Of a stretch of 64,000 bases of DNA, positions 23,120 to 34,124 are shown in pieces; positions within the stretch are counted from its first letter, which is position 1; each line of letters begins with the position of its first letter. The notes beneath the pieces were generated by a model. That model did not search any database. It was given only the letters and a program-made list of their open reading frames with translations, and was not told where the DNA came from. Made by a program: the position numbers and the translations under genes. The stretch spans positions 2,560,001 to 2,624,000 of the forward strand of contig WPIO01000047.1 of assembly GCA_009760855.2 (NCBI GenBank), in the 5' to 3' direction. This stretch comes from Cristatella mucedo. Taxonomy: Eukaryota; Bryozoa; Phylactolaemata; Cristatellidae.

Positions 23120-24622
23120 ACCAAACCTCACACCTTGCTAGTAAGTTCCAGTCTGGCTTTAGAGCTAATCACTCCACAGAGTCAGCATTGCTTCGGGTAT
23201 ACAACGACCTACTTAGGAATGCAGACATGGGTAGAGTGTCTCTTCTTGTTTTGCTCGATCTTTTGGCAGCTTTTGATACCATCGATCACAAAGTACTTCT
23301 AGAGCGCCTCTCATCTCGCCTGGGCATCACTGGCACTGCTCTGCAGTGGTTCAGGTCCTATCTCAGTGGGAGACTCCAGAGTGTTGACGTGAATAGACAA
23401 AGATCATCTGAAGTACCTCTAAAATATGGAGTACCTCAGGGCTCTGTGCTAGGTCCAGTCCTTTTCACCGTTTATACTCTCCCTCTCGCTGATGTGATTG
23501 CCAAGCACAATCTAGGCTTTCACTTCTATGCGGATGACACTCAGTTGTACCTTTGCTTTGATCCCTCCCAGCCTTCGAGCACCTCAAATTCTCTCAACTC
23601 ACTTGCTGCATGCATTGATGACATCCGATCATGGATGGCAGCAAATTTTCTAAAACTAAACGATGATAAAACTAACTTACTAGTTATGGGCAAACCTATT
23701 GTTATTCAGAAATTGGAAAGGCTGACTTTCAAAATTGGCTCAGCCAGCATATCTCCAGTTGCATCAGCTCGAAGTCTAGGTGCCATATTCCAAAGCGACC
23801 TCTCGTTAGACGACCACATCAGCTCCACAGTCAAATCAGCCTATTTTCAGCTTCATAACATTGCTAAAATTAGGGCTTGTTTAGATAAGGATACCACGTC
23901 CAAGTTGGTCCATGCATTCGTGACATCTCATCTCGACTTCTGAAACTCACTGCTTACAGGCCTACCAGCATGTGCGATCAGGCGATTGCAGCTGGTGCAA
24001 AACTCTGCAGCTAGGCTTGTCTGTCGTGAGCGTCGCAGTTGCCACATTACTCCACTTCTCGCCGACCTGCACTGGCTACCAGTCAAGCAACGGATTGACT
24101 TCAAGGTTTTGTCGCTCACTTTTAGGTCTCTTCATTCTATGGCTCCAGCCTATCTTTCAGAGATACTACCCCATCAGGCAAAGCATCGTACCACCAGCTT
24201 TTCGGAATCCAACAGTCGAGAAATACCTCGTACAAACCTTAAATCCTTTGGAGACCGTGCATTTAGCTCGTATGCTCCCACAGCCTGGAACTCCCTCCCG
24301 ACCTGCATCAGAACATCCCCTGACCTGACCACATTTAAAAGAAACTTAAAAACATACCTATTTAGGACAGCATTTAGCGGGTCCCTTGATTCGTCCTCGA
24401 TGTGCTTATGTGTGCTGACACTGTTCATGCTGCCACTAACCACATTTACATGCTGACCCAGTGCATGTTACCCCTAACCATGTTATTCATTTTGTTTGTT
24501 TTTCAAGCATGACTTACTATTCTATTGCGTATCACTTTGCAGCAAATGTAAAGCGCCTAGAAAGAGATTAAGTTCTCTGAGGGCGCTTTATCAAGTGCAA
24601 TATTATTATTATTATTATTTAC
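23120..24622 (+). mobile_element. LINE family A copy A8, 5'-truncated, young
   Basis: Begins at AAACCTCACACCTTGCTAG within the RT and continues through the whole RT core, C-terminal region and 3' UTR to the stem-loop (24550-24590) and a clean (ATT)5-6 tail. Nearly identical to copy A13 on the other strand 10 kb away. Motifs: QSGFRANHSTES; LLDLLAAFDTIDH (A); GVPQGSVLGP (B); FYADDTQLY (C); NDDKTNLLVMG. A TGT-to-TGA change at 23941 breaks the frame after 301 codons, and the following C-terminal frame (23986-24456) stays open. It lacks the endonuclease, so it cannot be autonomous. Confidence 0.9.
24550..24590 (+). other. 3' terminal stem-loop of LINE A
   Basis: AAAGCGCC pairs with GGGCGCTTT and the inner AGAGA with TCTCT, leaving a TTAAG-type loop just before the (ATT)n tail. 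Such structures are the recognition site for the element's own RT in tail-sharing LINE/SINE pairs. SINE1 carries the same structure. Confidence 0.65.
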
Positions 24623-24729
24623 GTTTCACTCTTGAAACCAAATCTCCCAGCACCTCCTTCTAAGCATCTTTTGGAGACGTCCACATGAAGAGTCTCTGGC
24701 AGAATAGTAAGTTCAGCTGAATAAGAGTA

Positions 24730-25885
24730 TGATTATTATAATAATAATAGTTGTATTACATTTTAAGAGCATCCTCAGATCAATCAATATTTTTCTATGT
24801 GCTCTTTGTTAGCTGAAAAGGAAGCATGACCAAATGGTTAGTGGCATGCATTAGTGTGTGCATGAATTAACTCGTTTAATATTTAGTTTGATTTAGCATT
24901 AGCATTAATTAGCATGCTCAACAACAACAAGCATAACTTGGTTTGAGGTGACCTGCACAGGGTCAGGTTGCACAAACGTTTAGTACCAGCGTGCAAGTTG
25001 TCAGCACACATAAGCACGTAAAGGAAGAATCAGACGGACCCTGGCTAAAGCTGCGATAAATTGAGACTTCATAACTTCTTTTCAAATGCCGTTTGGTCAA
25101 GGGATGTCGTGAAGCCAGTCGGAAGTCAGTGCTACGCTGTAGGAGCATAGGAACCTAAAGGAATTATTCCTCAAATGATTTGATGTTCGTATGAGGTATA
25201 GGCAAACGATTAGATTAAGAGAAGCAGGTAGTAGGATGCTTTGCCTGGTGGTGGTGTAGAAAAGACGCACTGACTGGAGCTAACAAATAAAGGGACCCAA
25301 AAGTGAATAAAGAAATATTGAAGCCGAAGTGTTGCTTCACTGCGAGTCAGTGCACGTTGGCTAGAAGTGGTGAGGCTTGGCAACTGTGACGTTAAATAAT
25401 AAATAAATACTATCTGATTTAACAGCTTTTTGAATAGCGACAGAAGAGCCTTTACGACTATCACCACCACTTGCCGTGGTGATAAAGGATTGCCCACCAC
25501 AGGATTTGAATCCACGACTTCGGGGCCGAGGTCATGAAAAGCAACCGCCTTACCGAGTGACATTCAAGAGAGATAGGTCTGGCTACTGAGTTTTGCAGCA
25601 CCTTTTTAGCCGATGAGTTCACATGCCATTAAACCAACAGAGAGTTATTTTTCTACACAAGTTAAGTCGGAAGGTCACAAAGGCATGGAACTGTTTAAAT
25701 GTCGCATCCCTGTCTTAATCAGCCCGAGTTTTAGCAATGTTATGTAGCTGAAAGTAGGTTGACGTGACTGTGGTGCTTATGCATTCGTCTAATGCATGGT
25801 AAGTTTGAAGTAGGACGCCGTGGTTTCGTACAGATTCAGCACGAGATATGTTGGCAGAGCTAATTTTGAACGTTATGTTTTTTAA
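24730..25885 (-). mobile_element. LINE family A copy A9, decayed, with a SINE2 inside
   Basis: Tail-to-tail with A8, about 100 bp apart. Eroded tail at 24730-24780, 3' UTR at 24900-25060 (AGGGTCAG, CATAAGCACGTAAAGG), C-terminal ORF to about 25395, then a SINE2 insertion, then ORF again at 25580-25885 (GTTTTAGCAATGTTATGTAGCTGAA; GCACGAGATATGTTGGCAGAGC). No open frame. Confidence 0.7.
25425..25566 (-). mobile_element. SINE2, tRNA-derived, inserted in LINE A9
   Basis: Reading on the minus strand, the head has CACTCGGTAAGGCGG (A-box-like) and GGATTCAAATCC (B-box), followed by a GTGATAGTCGTAAAGG body and a CTGTCGCTATTCAAA end. Shares its plan with 28130-28280. No LINE A stem-loop, so it is a different family from SINE1. 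Confidence 0.75.
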
Positions 25886-26865
25886 CTTATGAATCTTGCG
25901 TGGTTTCCCAGCATGTGGCTATGTCTTCGTGTAATATACAAAATTTTGGTGCCAGCCATATCAGGGTGTCGTCAATACGTGCAGAAGGCGTGTTATGAGA
26001 AATCGATGTTCTGGAGGGCTGCGAAAGATGCAGCAAGAGTTTCGCGAACATCGCTCACGTGGTTTGAGCTTGATTAATGCTCGGCTCTGGGTGACCTATC
26101 TTGTATAAAAACGTTGGAGGTCTAATCACTGTTGTCATTATTATGGCTGAAACTGAGCGTACACTTCACAGAATCCTACAAAAATGTCTCCGGCACCTCG
26201 TATTCTCTGCTGTTGTTTATGTCGCAAAAACTCACCAGTCTTGGTAATTGAGTGAGAACACACCGATTCTTTTTAATAGGGCTTCCCGGGATCATGCCAG
26301 CTTTAATTCCAGACCTTTGGACATACATCATCGCAGGGCATTGCAGTAGATTGTATGGAATAGTTAGATGCGTAGGACGTACATTAGGACCCCTTGTAAG
26401 GACACCTTGTAGAAATTATGTAAGGCTTATAGCAGAGCCTGCGTTAGTCCCACATCGATTCATTTTATCTATATGTTGTTTGACAAACAAACCTATGTCA
26501 ATATTTCACTATAATTTCTTGTTATCCTGTTAAAATAAATGTGATTAATATCTATCCATTTTTATATTAAGCTTTACGTACAAGTATAATATGGAATTTA
26601 ATTATGTGACACCCTTATCTGGATGGCTGTCCATTTTCTCAGTGTTAATGAAGAGGGAAATCTTAATTATCCATTGCACTCTTTCAGGTAGAGGATTCCC
26701 AAGTTAACTAAGTCTGCTGCTCTTTCATTTTGACATGGTATGTCGTTGTGAAAAGTGTCCTTTGACAGACAAGCTTAGCTCAGCCACGCTGGTCTGAGCA
26801 CTAGCAAAACCTCGTCTATAGTTTTTCGCGTCACTACTGTTTAGTCTTCCAACTGTTTTAGTAAA
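25886..26865. other. Unassigned sequence
   Basis: No supported gene or repeat family; open frames of 60-93 codons lack splice or domain support. Confidence 0.45.
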
Positions 26866-26869
26866 GTGG

Positions 26870-27045
26870 TAAGTACTGTTGCACCGCTCTGCAGCAAGCG
26901 TTTTTACTGGAGCGTAGCGAATGTTACATTACTCAACTTCTCATTAAACTATCTTGCACTGGCAACCATAAAGCAGACTATTGACTTTCAGTTTCTGTCA
27001 CTTACGTATAGGTTCCTTGGTTTTTTATGCAGGAAAACAAAGGAA
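26870..27045 (+). mobile_element. LINE family A short ORF fragment A10
   Basis: TTACATTACTCAACTTCTC...CTTGCACTGGCAACC...GACTATTGACTTTCAG follows the family A stretch that encodes CHITPLLADLHWLPVKQRID. Both ends lost. Confidence 0.55.
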
Positions 27046-27084
27046 ATTGTTTTGGATCACACTTAAGGCATTTCCAAATATTTG

Positions 27085-27600
27085 TGGTAACATTATCAGG
27101 CTGCAGGCACACCAAGCAGCAGGCACGAGCAAGTAAGCAGGTACATACACACAAAGAACTAATTACAATGACCAACAAAATGCTGTAATAACAAGGCGCT
27201 TTTTAAGGTTATTATCAAATATCGTCATGTTGGGTCGTTGTGACGTACGTCTGTAGTGAGTTCCTGGCTTTGGGGGGGGGGCAAACGAACTAAATTCATG
27301 GTGTCCAATGGTTTTGAGGTTCACACGAGCTATGACAAAACAATTAGAGTAAAAATAGCAGGTTGTACGTTTCTTTGTCTAACTGGGAAATAGTTCTGCT
27401 ATATAGGCTAGAGCCAGAGACTGAAGGAAACTAGAAGTAAGTGAAAACCTTGAAGTCGATGCGCTGCTTGACTGGGAGCCAGTGCAGGTCAAAGAGAAGT
27501 GGTGTGACATTGCAACTGTGGCGCTCACGACAGACAAGCCTAGCTGCAGGATTTTTGCACCAGCTGTAAGCGCCTGCGGTTTATAAGTTTAAACAAGCCC
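27085..27600 (-). mobile_element. LINE family A 3' fragment A11
   Basis: Minus-strand match to the 3' UTR and C-terminal ORF (GTTCCTGGCTTTGGGG; AACCTTGAAGTCGATGCGCTGCTTGACTGG; GAAGTGGTGTGACATTGCAAC). Decayed. Confidence 0.65.
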
Positions 27601-27604
27601 GACA

Positions 27605-28125
27605 TTTAGTGATGTTCAGTAGCCAAAAGTATGCCTAGCTTTAAAGGAAAATTGGTTTGCTTTAGCATAAAACCACTTATTTCTCTAACCCAAGTTAGCT
27701 ATGTCTCAAATTACTCAAATCCGCTTGAATCTATACTTTTAATTCTCCTGTCCCAACGACTAAGCAACTTTACTTCAGACCAGGGCCATATTCTGGGTTC
27801 AGTTAAGGTAGCAGGAAATCTTTCAAAGGCCTTCTGAAAGCCTTGAGGTATTCGCGAAGGATATTAATTTTAAAGTTATTGAAATGAGGCATGGAATCAG
27901 TGACCTTAATTCACTTTCAGTTCGAGTTCATCCAAAGTAGGGAGCTCATTCCGGATGGACGAGATAAAACATACCATGACTTAGAAATACTTTACTAAGA
28001 AGCTGAAACCTGCCTGTTCCAAGCACCATGGTGCGGTTAAATGATATTTATACTCGATGTTCTTACGCAAGCTGTCTCTGTACGGTATCACTTTCCATTT
28101 AAATTAAATTAAAAATTAGCTGATT
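27605..28125. other. Unassigned sequence
   Basis: No supported gene or repeat. Confidence 0.45.
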
Positions 28126-28129
28126 GGGC

Positions 28130-28280
28130 AGCCTCTTTTGAATAGCGACAGAAGAGCGTCTACGACTATCACCACCGCTTGCAGTGGCGATAAAGGATCC
28201 CCGTGGCAGGATTCGAACCCACTACATCGGAACCGAGGTCGTGAAAAGCAACCGCCTTACCTAGTGCGCCATCACGGCTC
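28130..28280 (-). mobile_element. SINE2, best-preserved copy
   Basis: On the minus strand: GAGCCGTGATGGCGCACTAGG head, A-box-like region ending GGTAAGGC, and a perfect B-box GGGTTCGAATCC. The body (GGTGGTGATAGTCGTAGACG) and end (CTGTCGCTATTCAAAAG) match 25425-25566. The head could be mistaken for a tRNA gene, but the shared non-tRNA body shows a SINE. Confidence 0.8.
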
Positions 28281-28549
28281 AATGTGTTACATTTGCTGGA
28301 TTATGTATGTCCAGTCAGAGCAATATGTAGCCATAAGATTATTATTCTGGCCAAAGGTTTTGCTAGTGTTTCTACTTGAAAATTGCTGAACACCATCGGT
28401 GCAGTCCCGCGATCCCGTATTGACAAAGCTGATTAATCAACTAGCATTTTTTATGAGAGCCTTAAATCGTTTTAGGCAATGAAATTATGCTGTTACAGAA
28501 ACGTGTCGACATGGTTTGTAATACTTTGCACAGCTTTAGGGCTAGTCAT

Positions 28550-29770
28550 GGCGTCTTTGCATAACTGGCACTGCGTTGCAAAGGTTCAGGTCCTATCTCT
28601 GTGGAAGAATACAGAGTAGTGATGTGAATGAAAAAGATCATCCAAAGAATCTCTGAAATGTAGGGTACCTCAAGGATCTGTGCTTAGCCTGGTTTTTTTC
28701 ATCGTTTATACTCATCATCTCGCCGATGTGATTTCTAAGCACAATCTAGGCTTTCACTTGTATGCAGATAACAATCAGTTGTAATTTTTCTTTGATCCCT
28801 TCTTGACCTCCAGCATGTCAAATTCTTTCAACTCATTGTTGCATGTATTGATGATATCCCCATATGGATGACAGCTAACCTTTTAAACTGAATGATGATA
28901 AAATTAACTTACTAGTTCCGGGGAAGCAAGGTGCCATCAGAAATTAAAAAGGGTCAAGCTAAATATGGGCTCTTTCAGCATCTATGCTGCTGAATTTTCA
29001 TGAAATCCAGGTATCATATTCCAGAGTGACCATTCATTTGAAGACCGCACCAGCTCCACAGTCAAGGGTGCCTACTTTCAGCTGCATAGCAATACTGAAA
29101 TTCGGGCTTGTTTAGACAGGGATACCACATTTAAATTGGCCTATGCATGTGGGACGTCCTATCTTGACTTCTGTAACTCACTGCTTGCTGGCATACCGGT
29201 ATGTGCACTTAGGTGTATACAGTTGGTGCAGAGCTCTGCAGCTAGGCTTGTCTGCGGTGAGCGTTACAGTTGCCACATCTCATCACTTCTAGCCGACCTG
29301 CACTAGCTCCCAATCGATTATCGCCTCGATTGCAAGGTTTTGTCATTCACTTTAGTTTCCGTGATTCTTTGGCTCCAGCCTACGTGTTAGATCTACTCCC
29401 TCACCAGGCTAAGCAGCCTGCAGCCTGCTTTTCGGAATCTAACTTTTTACCCACACCTCATAGAAATCTCAAAATCATTTAGAGACCGTGCATATAGTTC
29501 GTATATTCCTAAAGCCCGGAGCTCACTCCCAACTTGAGTCACGACATCTTCTGGCTTGACCACATTTAAAGGCAACTAAAAACGCAACTGTTCATTAAAG
29601 CCTTTAGTTGATCTGTATAATTCGACCTTTATGTGCTTATGCATGCTGAGACTAAACATGCTGCCACTAACCATACTAACATGCTGACCGTGTCATCCCT
29701 AACCATATTATTCTTGTTTATTGAATGTTCTAACACTAACCATTCAATCCTGCTTTTATAGTAGCGCGTG
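28550..29770 (+). mobile_element. LINE family A copy A12, decayed
   Basis: Starts at the RT region GGCACTGCGTTGCAAAGGTTC and follows family A through motif B (GTACCTCAAGGATCTGTG), motif C (TATGCAGATAACAATCAG, reading YADN) and the C-terminal region to CATTCAATCCTGC. The stem-loop and tail are replaced by a (GT)n run at 29767. Many frameshifts. Confidence 0.75.
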
Positions 29771-29788
29771 TGTGTGTGTGTGTGTGTA
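29767..29788. repeat. (GT)n microsatellite
   Basis: About ten GT units directly after LINE A12. Confidence 0.9.
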
Positions 29789-29789
29789 T

Positions 29790-30385
29790 GTGCATGTTTG
29801 CTTGCTTACCTGTACTTTATTTGTGTATAAGCGTATTTCCAAATGAGAGCACTTGCATTGGTAAATTCGTAATTAGATTTATACGGAGCAGGTTAAGAAG
29901 TATGTATGGGTTAGTGTTCTGGTATTCTGGCATTCGCCTATTCACCACTGTTTTCCCTGCGTCATTAGGGCAGGGACAGATGAGATTGACCCACCCAGTT
30001 TTATGATAATCATTCTGAAAAAAAATATTCGCAGCCGGGTGACTGGATAGACGAAGCGTATCCTGCTGAGCTGGAAGCATGTTTTCCTCACCTATATTCT
30101 TGGAATTTAGCTAATTAGGACATTAAAAAACTATTAGTTCGGATGTGGGGGTCGACTTCAGCTAGGCGCTCGGAAGGTAGGCGGGTTCGTATGCGGTGCA
30201 GCATGCACCGATGGCAAATGAAGCCACTGATCTTTCAACAAGATGAATCCGTAAGTCTCTTCTCTTAGCGCGCAGTGCACGCGTGGAGACGGACGACGCG
30301 TCCGACAACGACTGCGAGAGCTGAAGAAGAGACCCGGCAGGAAAGGATCACAGGCCGCACGGCATTTCACTAATGGGTTGCAGGT
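29790..30385. other. Unassigned, GC-richer at 30150-30370
   Basis: 30258-30380 reads on the plus strand as an Arg/Lys-rich stretch (RVRQRLRELKKRPGRKG), of a type seen in LINE ORF N-terminal regions, but no further support was found. Confidence 0.3.
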
Positions 30386-30511
30386 CATTTCCCCCCCCCC
30401 GGACGTTTCCCGCTGGACAATCCCCCGCTGGAGGACCCTAGGACATTTACCCCCGAATATTTTTCCCGGGGTAGGAGATTTCCCCCTATGTTGACGAATG
30501 TATAACTAAGA

Positions 30512-30513
<2 letters not shown>

Positions 30514-30553
<40 letters not shown>

Positions 30554-30632
30554 ATATATATGTGTGTATATATCTGTTATATGTATATATCTGTATATAT
30601 GTATAATATATAATATATATATATATATATAT
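30514..30632. repeat. (TA)n microsatellite
   Basis: Imperfect TA/TG dinucleotide run inside the inverted-repeat element. Confidence 0.9.
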
Positions 30633-30679
30633 TACCAAATGAAGTTCGTGCTCTACTGAAATAAAATCAACTCAGTACA

Positions 30680-30790
30680 AGCCGCCATCGACGCCACGCC
30701 GCCGTCAACACCACCGCCGCTGCCGCCGACAACGCCGCCGCCAACACCACCGCCGCTGCCGCCGCGCTGGCCGTACCGCCTCCGTCTATC
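30680..30790. repeat. CCG/CCACCG-rich trinucleotide tract
   Basis: Repeated GCCGCCGACAACG and CACCACCGCCG units; plus-strand reading gives a Pro-rich string, others Arg/His-rich. Low complexity rather than coding. Confidence 0.7.
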
Positions 30791-31713
30791 GCGCTATCGA
30801 GTCGCCGCTTATACGGAGTTTACTTTATTGACTTTACTTCAATAGAGCGTGACCTTCGCTGCGGTCGAGGCGCGACGCCCGGTGCAGCAACTACTGCGGC
30901 GGCGGCGGTGAGGTATGGACAGGCAGCAGCCTGCTGTGCAGATGCCGTAAGGGGCGGCGGCAGCGGCAGCGGCGGCTGCCAAAAGCGTGTACTGCTGGAC
31001 GTTCGGGGCAAAGCTTTGACCTTGCACTTGGTGGTCTGCCGAAAAGCAGGGCCGCCGCGACCCCATATCTAATGACTATAAGATAAGAATATCTTATATG
31101 TTATATACTATATAATATTTATTCAAGATATGTAAACAAGATAGTTTATGCCGTGGCATTTCCATACGGGAGAAGAGAGAATCTCCCAACCAAGGCGGGG
31201 AATGTTCTACCCCAGGGGTAATGTCCATGGGTGGAAACTTCAGGGGGGAAGTCCATTGGAAAAACGTCCGTACTCCCACTCATGCCTCCACCCAATCAGC
31301 AGGGAGGACCCGACTTAAGAGGCGTTATGCACTTTTGCCCTGGTCAGGCTAGGGCGGGGCGACATGGCGGCGTGCCACGTCCACAGAGAGTTCATGTAAA
31401 TAATAGAAAGGTGGCTGTTTCATACCGAATTCGGACAGCTAGCCAAGTCTCATATCCAAAGCTAAGTTACTCGTGTTCTTCCAGACAGTGAAAATCATAT
31501 ATTTGGTGCAGCCCTCAAAGCATCCAAGTTTTCATAACAGCATCGGCAAAGACCTGTGTGTTGCATTTGGGTGATTATGAGTAATTAAACTACCGACTGC
31601 ATCATTCGGCGTTTCGACATGCTTTTTTTGACAAGTAAAAGATGCCTCAAAATAGTGCCAGCTGCATCCGGGCACTATACCAATACTTTATTTGTATTAC
31701 TATTATTGCTGAT

Positions 31714-31731
31714 ATATATATATCTCTCTCT

Positions 31732-31790
<59 letters not shown>
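31714..31790. repeat. (TA)n-(CT)n microsatellite
   Basis: A short TA run passes into more than 30 CT units. Confidence 0.9.
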
Positions 31791-31791
<1 letters not shown>

Positions 31792-32065
31792 GTGCATTCA
31801 TAAGCTACGCTCGCTAGAAAAAAACTATAATTAAAACGTATTGGCGGACGTCTTGTTATGCCCTGAGAAGTATATGCAAATACCCAAATTGAATTTTTCT
31901 ACCAGTGACCAGTTAGTAGGTCTGTTCATTAGAAACTTATAGCGAGTCATGCATAGGTTAGCAAGCAAGTCTATACGGTACTGAACTGTTCAAGTTCACA
32001 GGTGAAGGAGTTACTGAGAAAAACAGACGCATCTTTAGCTAATACTTCAAGTACGCTATAATTGC

Positions 32066-32200
32066 CGAGCTGATTTGGTCTAGTGGTTAAGGTGCTCGCC
32101 CCGACCAAAGTCTGACTGAGTTCGTGGGCTCGAGCCCCGAGGCATATGTGAAGCGCCTGAATAGAGATTAAGTTCTCTTGTGGCGCTATATAAATGAAAT
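32066..32200 (+). mobile_element. SINE1, best-preserved copy
   Basis: Head CGAGCTGATTTGGTCTAG with A-box TGGTCTAGTGGTTAAGG-like region and B-box GGGCTCGAGCCCC. The 3' part GAAGCGCCTGAATAGAG, ATTAAGTTCTCT and GTGGCGCTA forms the LINE A-type stem-loop. Ends TATATAAATGAAAT. No clear flanking duplication. Confidence 0.85.
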
Positions 32201-32204
32201 AAAT

Positions 32205-34120
32205 TTTTACTTAGTGAAAGAAGCAGAAAACGAGTTACACAAACTACTTGATTCCAATATTAAATTCCAGTTCTGAAATATTATTATGTCATGAATTACA
32301 CGCATTTAAGTTTAATTAGATTTGAATTTTCACAAAAAATATTGTGTTTTACATTTGAAAAAAAATCGTGTATTTTTGTAAATATAATAGAATAGATGTG
32401 CAGCATACCATGAAGTAAGTAGTTGTGGGATAAGGCACAAATTGAATATCATCTAAGTTTTTCGTTTTTCACTCACTGTGGTCACACTATATGTAGGCTG
32501 GAAAAACTTAAGTTTAGTGACAACAATGCAATTAATTATAACAAATTCTTCTAACGCTCGTAAGGTATTAATAGTACTAGGTTACCTACTTAGGTTAGGT
32601 ACTCGTGTTAACACAGCTTATGCAAATACAGACATACGAGGACCCTGACTACTGGATTCCGTTAATTAGATACAATGTATTTTTGTTGTAAACATTCCTT
32701 AGCACTTGAACGAACAGGTCTTCTTGAAGCAGTAAAGTGAAACGGTTGAAATAGCGAATCAAAAATCATTCAAAACCTAGTTTTGAGGTGCTAAGGCAAT
32801 ATAAATCAGTCAGAGACGAGGAAGTTGGATATTTAATGTTATTTCCCTAACAAATCATGGAAAATGTAATATTTAAACGGAAAAACCAAATCAGGCAGTC
32901 CTAAAGCTACGACTAAAAATTAATAAAAATATACTGCTAAGTATGTTCATGTGAATGCTTCTATTTGTACGCTTATCAGTCCTAATCCTGTACGATGAAC
33001 AGTGTGTCGGATTTAAAGTCTGCTTGTGGTGCCTGGCTGGAAGTTGGACTACCGGTTAAACCAGGAAGCTAGCAATACTGTCACAAAAACGGAAGAGTAG
33101 GCTGTCTAAAAAGTTCTCTCAAAAGTGTTTAGGACTATTTAAACGTACGATTTAGTGCAGATGGAGCAGCACAGATAACTGCATGGCCTTGAATAACAAA
33201 TGTATCTCTGATTGGGCGTTATCCATTTTACGGTGTTACGCCAGCTAAACGCGTTTATTTCTGGTATATGCATTTTCTTCAAAAGCCTGCTTATCAGAGA
33301 AAATAATTCAGATATTATTTATTTTCTTGTTGCCCCTTTAAAAGAATTGGAAAAGCTTATTGTCTCTGTCTCGTTATTAAACTTGCTTTTGTGGACGTTG
33401 TATCTAAACTAATTGTTTACTTTATTTTATCAATATATATTTTTTAAGTTTCAGGCGAGAATTTGATAATCTTTTGCATAATAATGTGTTTAATGATACA
33501 GTATAATAGTCTATAGTGCATAATAATAATAATGAGAATAGTAAATAATGTATAACACATCCAGACAGTTGAATCTCGTTATAGGCACTTTCCATATGCT
33601 GTTAAGGTAGCAATGATTGTATTTGATGATTAAGATAAATCTGTGAAACCCAGAGTGATTCTAATAGCTTTTGCAAGTGTCTATCGATTGGCAATATATA
33701 TTTAGAAAAGAAAAAATTAGATCACTAACATGATGTTAACTAGATCAAATTGATTCTTACATTATCCTATGTTAGGCATGCCTCCTTTATGAAATTGCCC
33801 GAATCGTTTGCAGAGATTGCTGCTATCAAGTAACTTAGGCCAGCCCACTATCATTTACCGATTTATTGTATTTGGACATGCAGCAAAACAATTAACACAT
33901 TCGCGATCCTCACTTCATGTAGGGACGTTATATATATTTCTGTAAATCAGGTTACAAAGACCTGATTGACATTCGGCGAATAGCGATTGAAAGGGATATT
34001 CTTGGAATCCCTTTAAATATTAGTTTAGCTTTAAGGATTTTAAAGTTTAATAGTTTCTAGGCCTACGCACAAAAATATAAATTACAGTAATTCCCCAAGA
34101 TATGCTACAACTTTACACTG
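32205..34120. other. Unassigned AT-rich sequence
   Basis: Very AT-rich, no gene or recognised repeat; largest plain gap in the left half. Confidence 0.5.
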
Positions 34121-34124
34121 CATT

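Larger units (their letters stand above)
30391..31271. mobile_element. Element of about 0.9 kb with roughly 90-bp terminal inverted repeats made of GGAC...CCCC units
   Basis: Left arm (30399-30487) and the reverse complement of the right arm (31180-31270) share, in order: CGGACGTTT, TGGAC..TCCCCC, GGACATT.ACCCC and GGGGTAG.A.ATT.CCCC. Both arms consist of a GGACNTT..CCCC motif repeated about every 15-25 bp. Between them lie a (TA)n run, a CCG-rich tract, a GC-rich block and an AT-rich block. No transposase domain and no clear target duplication were seen. Probably a non-autonomous DNA element or foldback element. Confidence 0.55.

Noticed and set aside
28205-28280. tRNA gene with a perfect B-box
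   Set aside because: The same head with the same non-tRNA body recurs at 25425-25566, so it is a SINE2 copy; the same argument excludes the SINE1 heads at 1424 and 32066.
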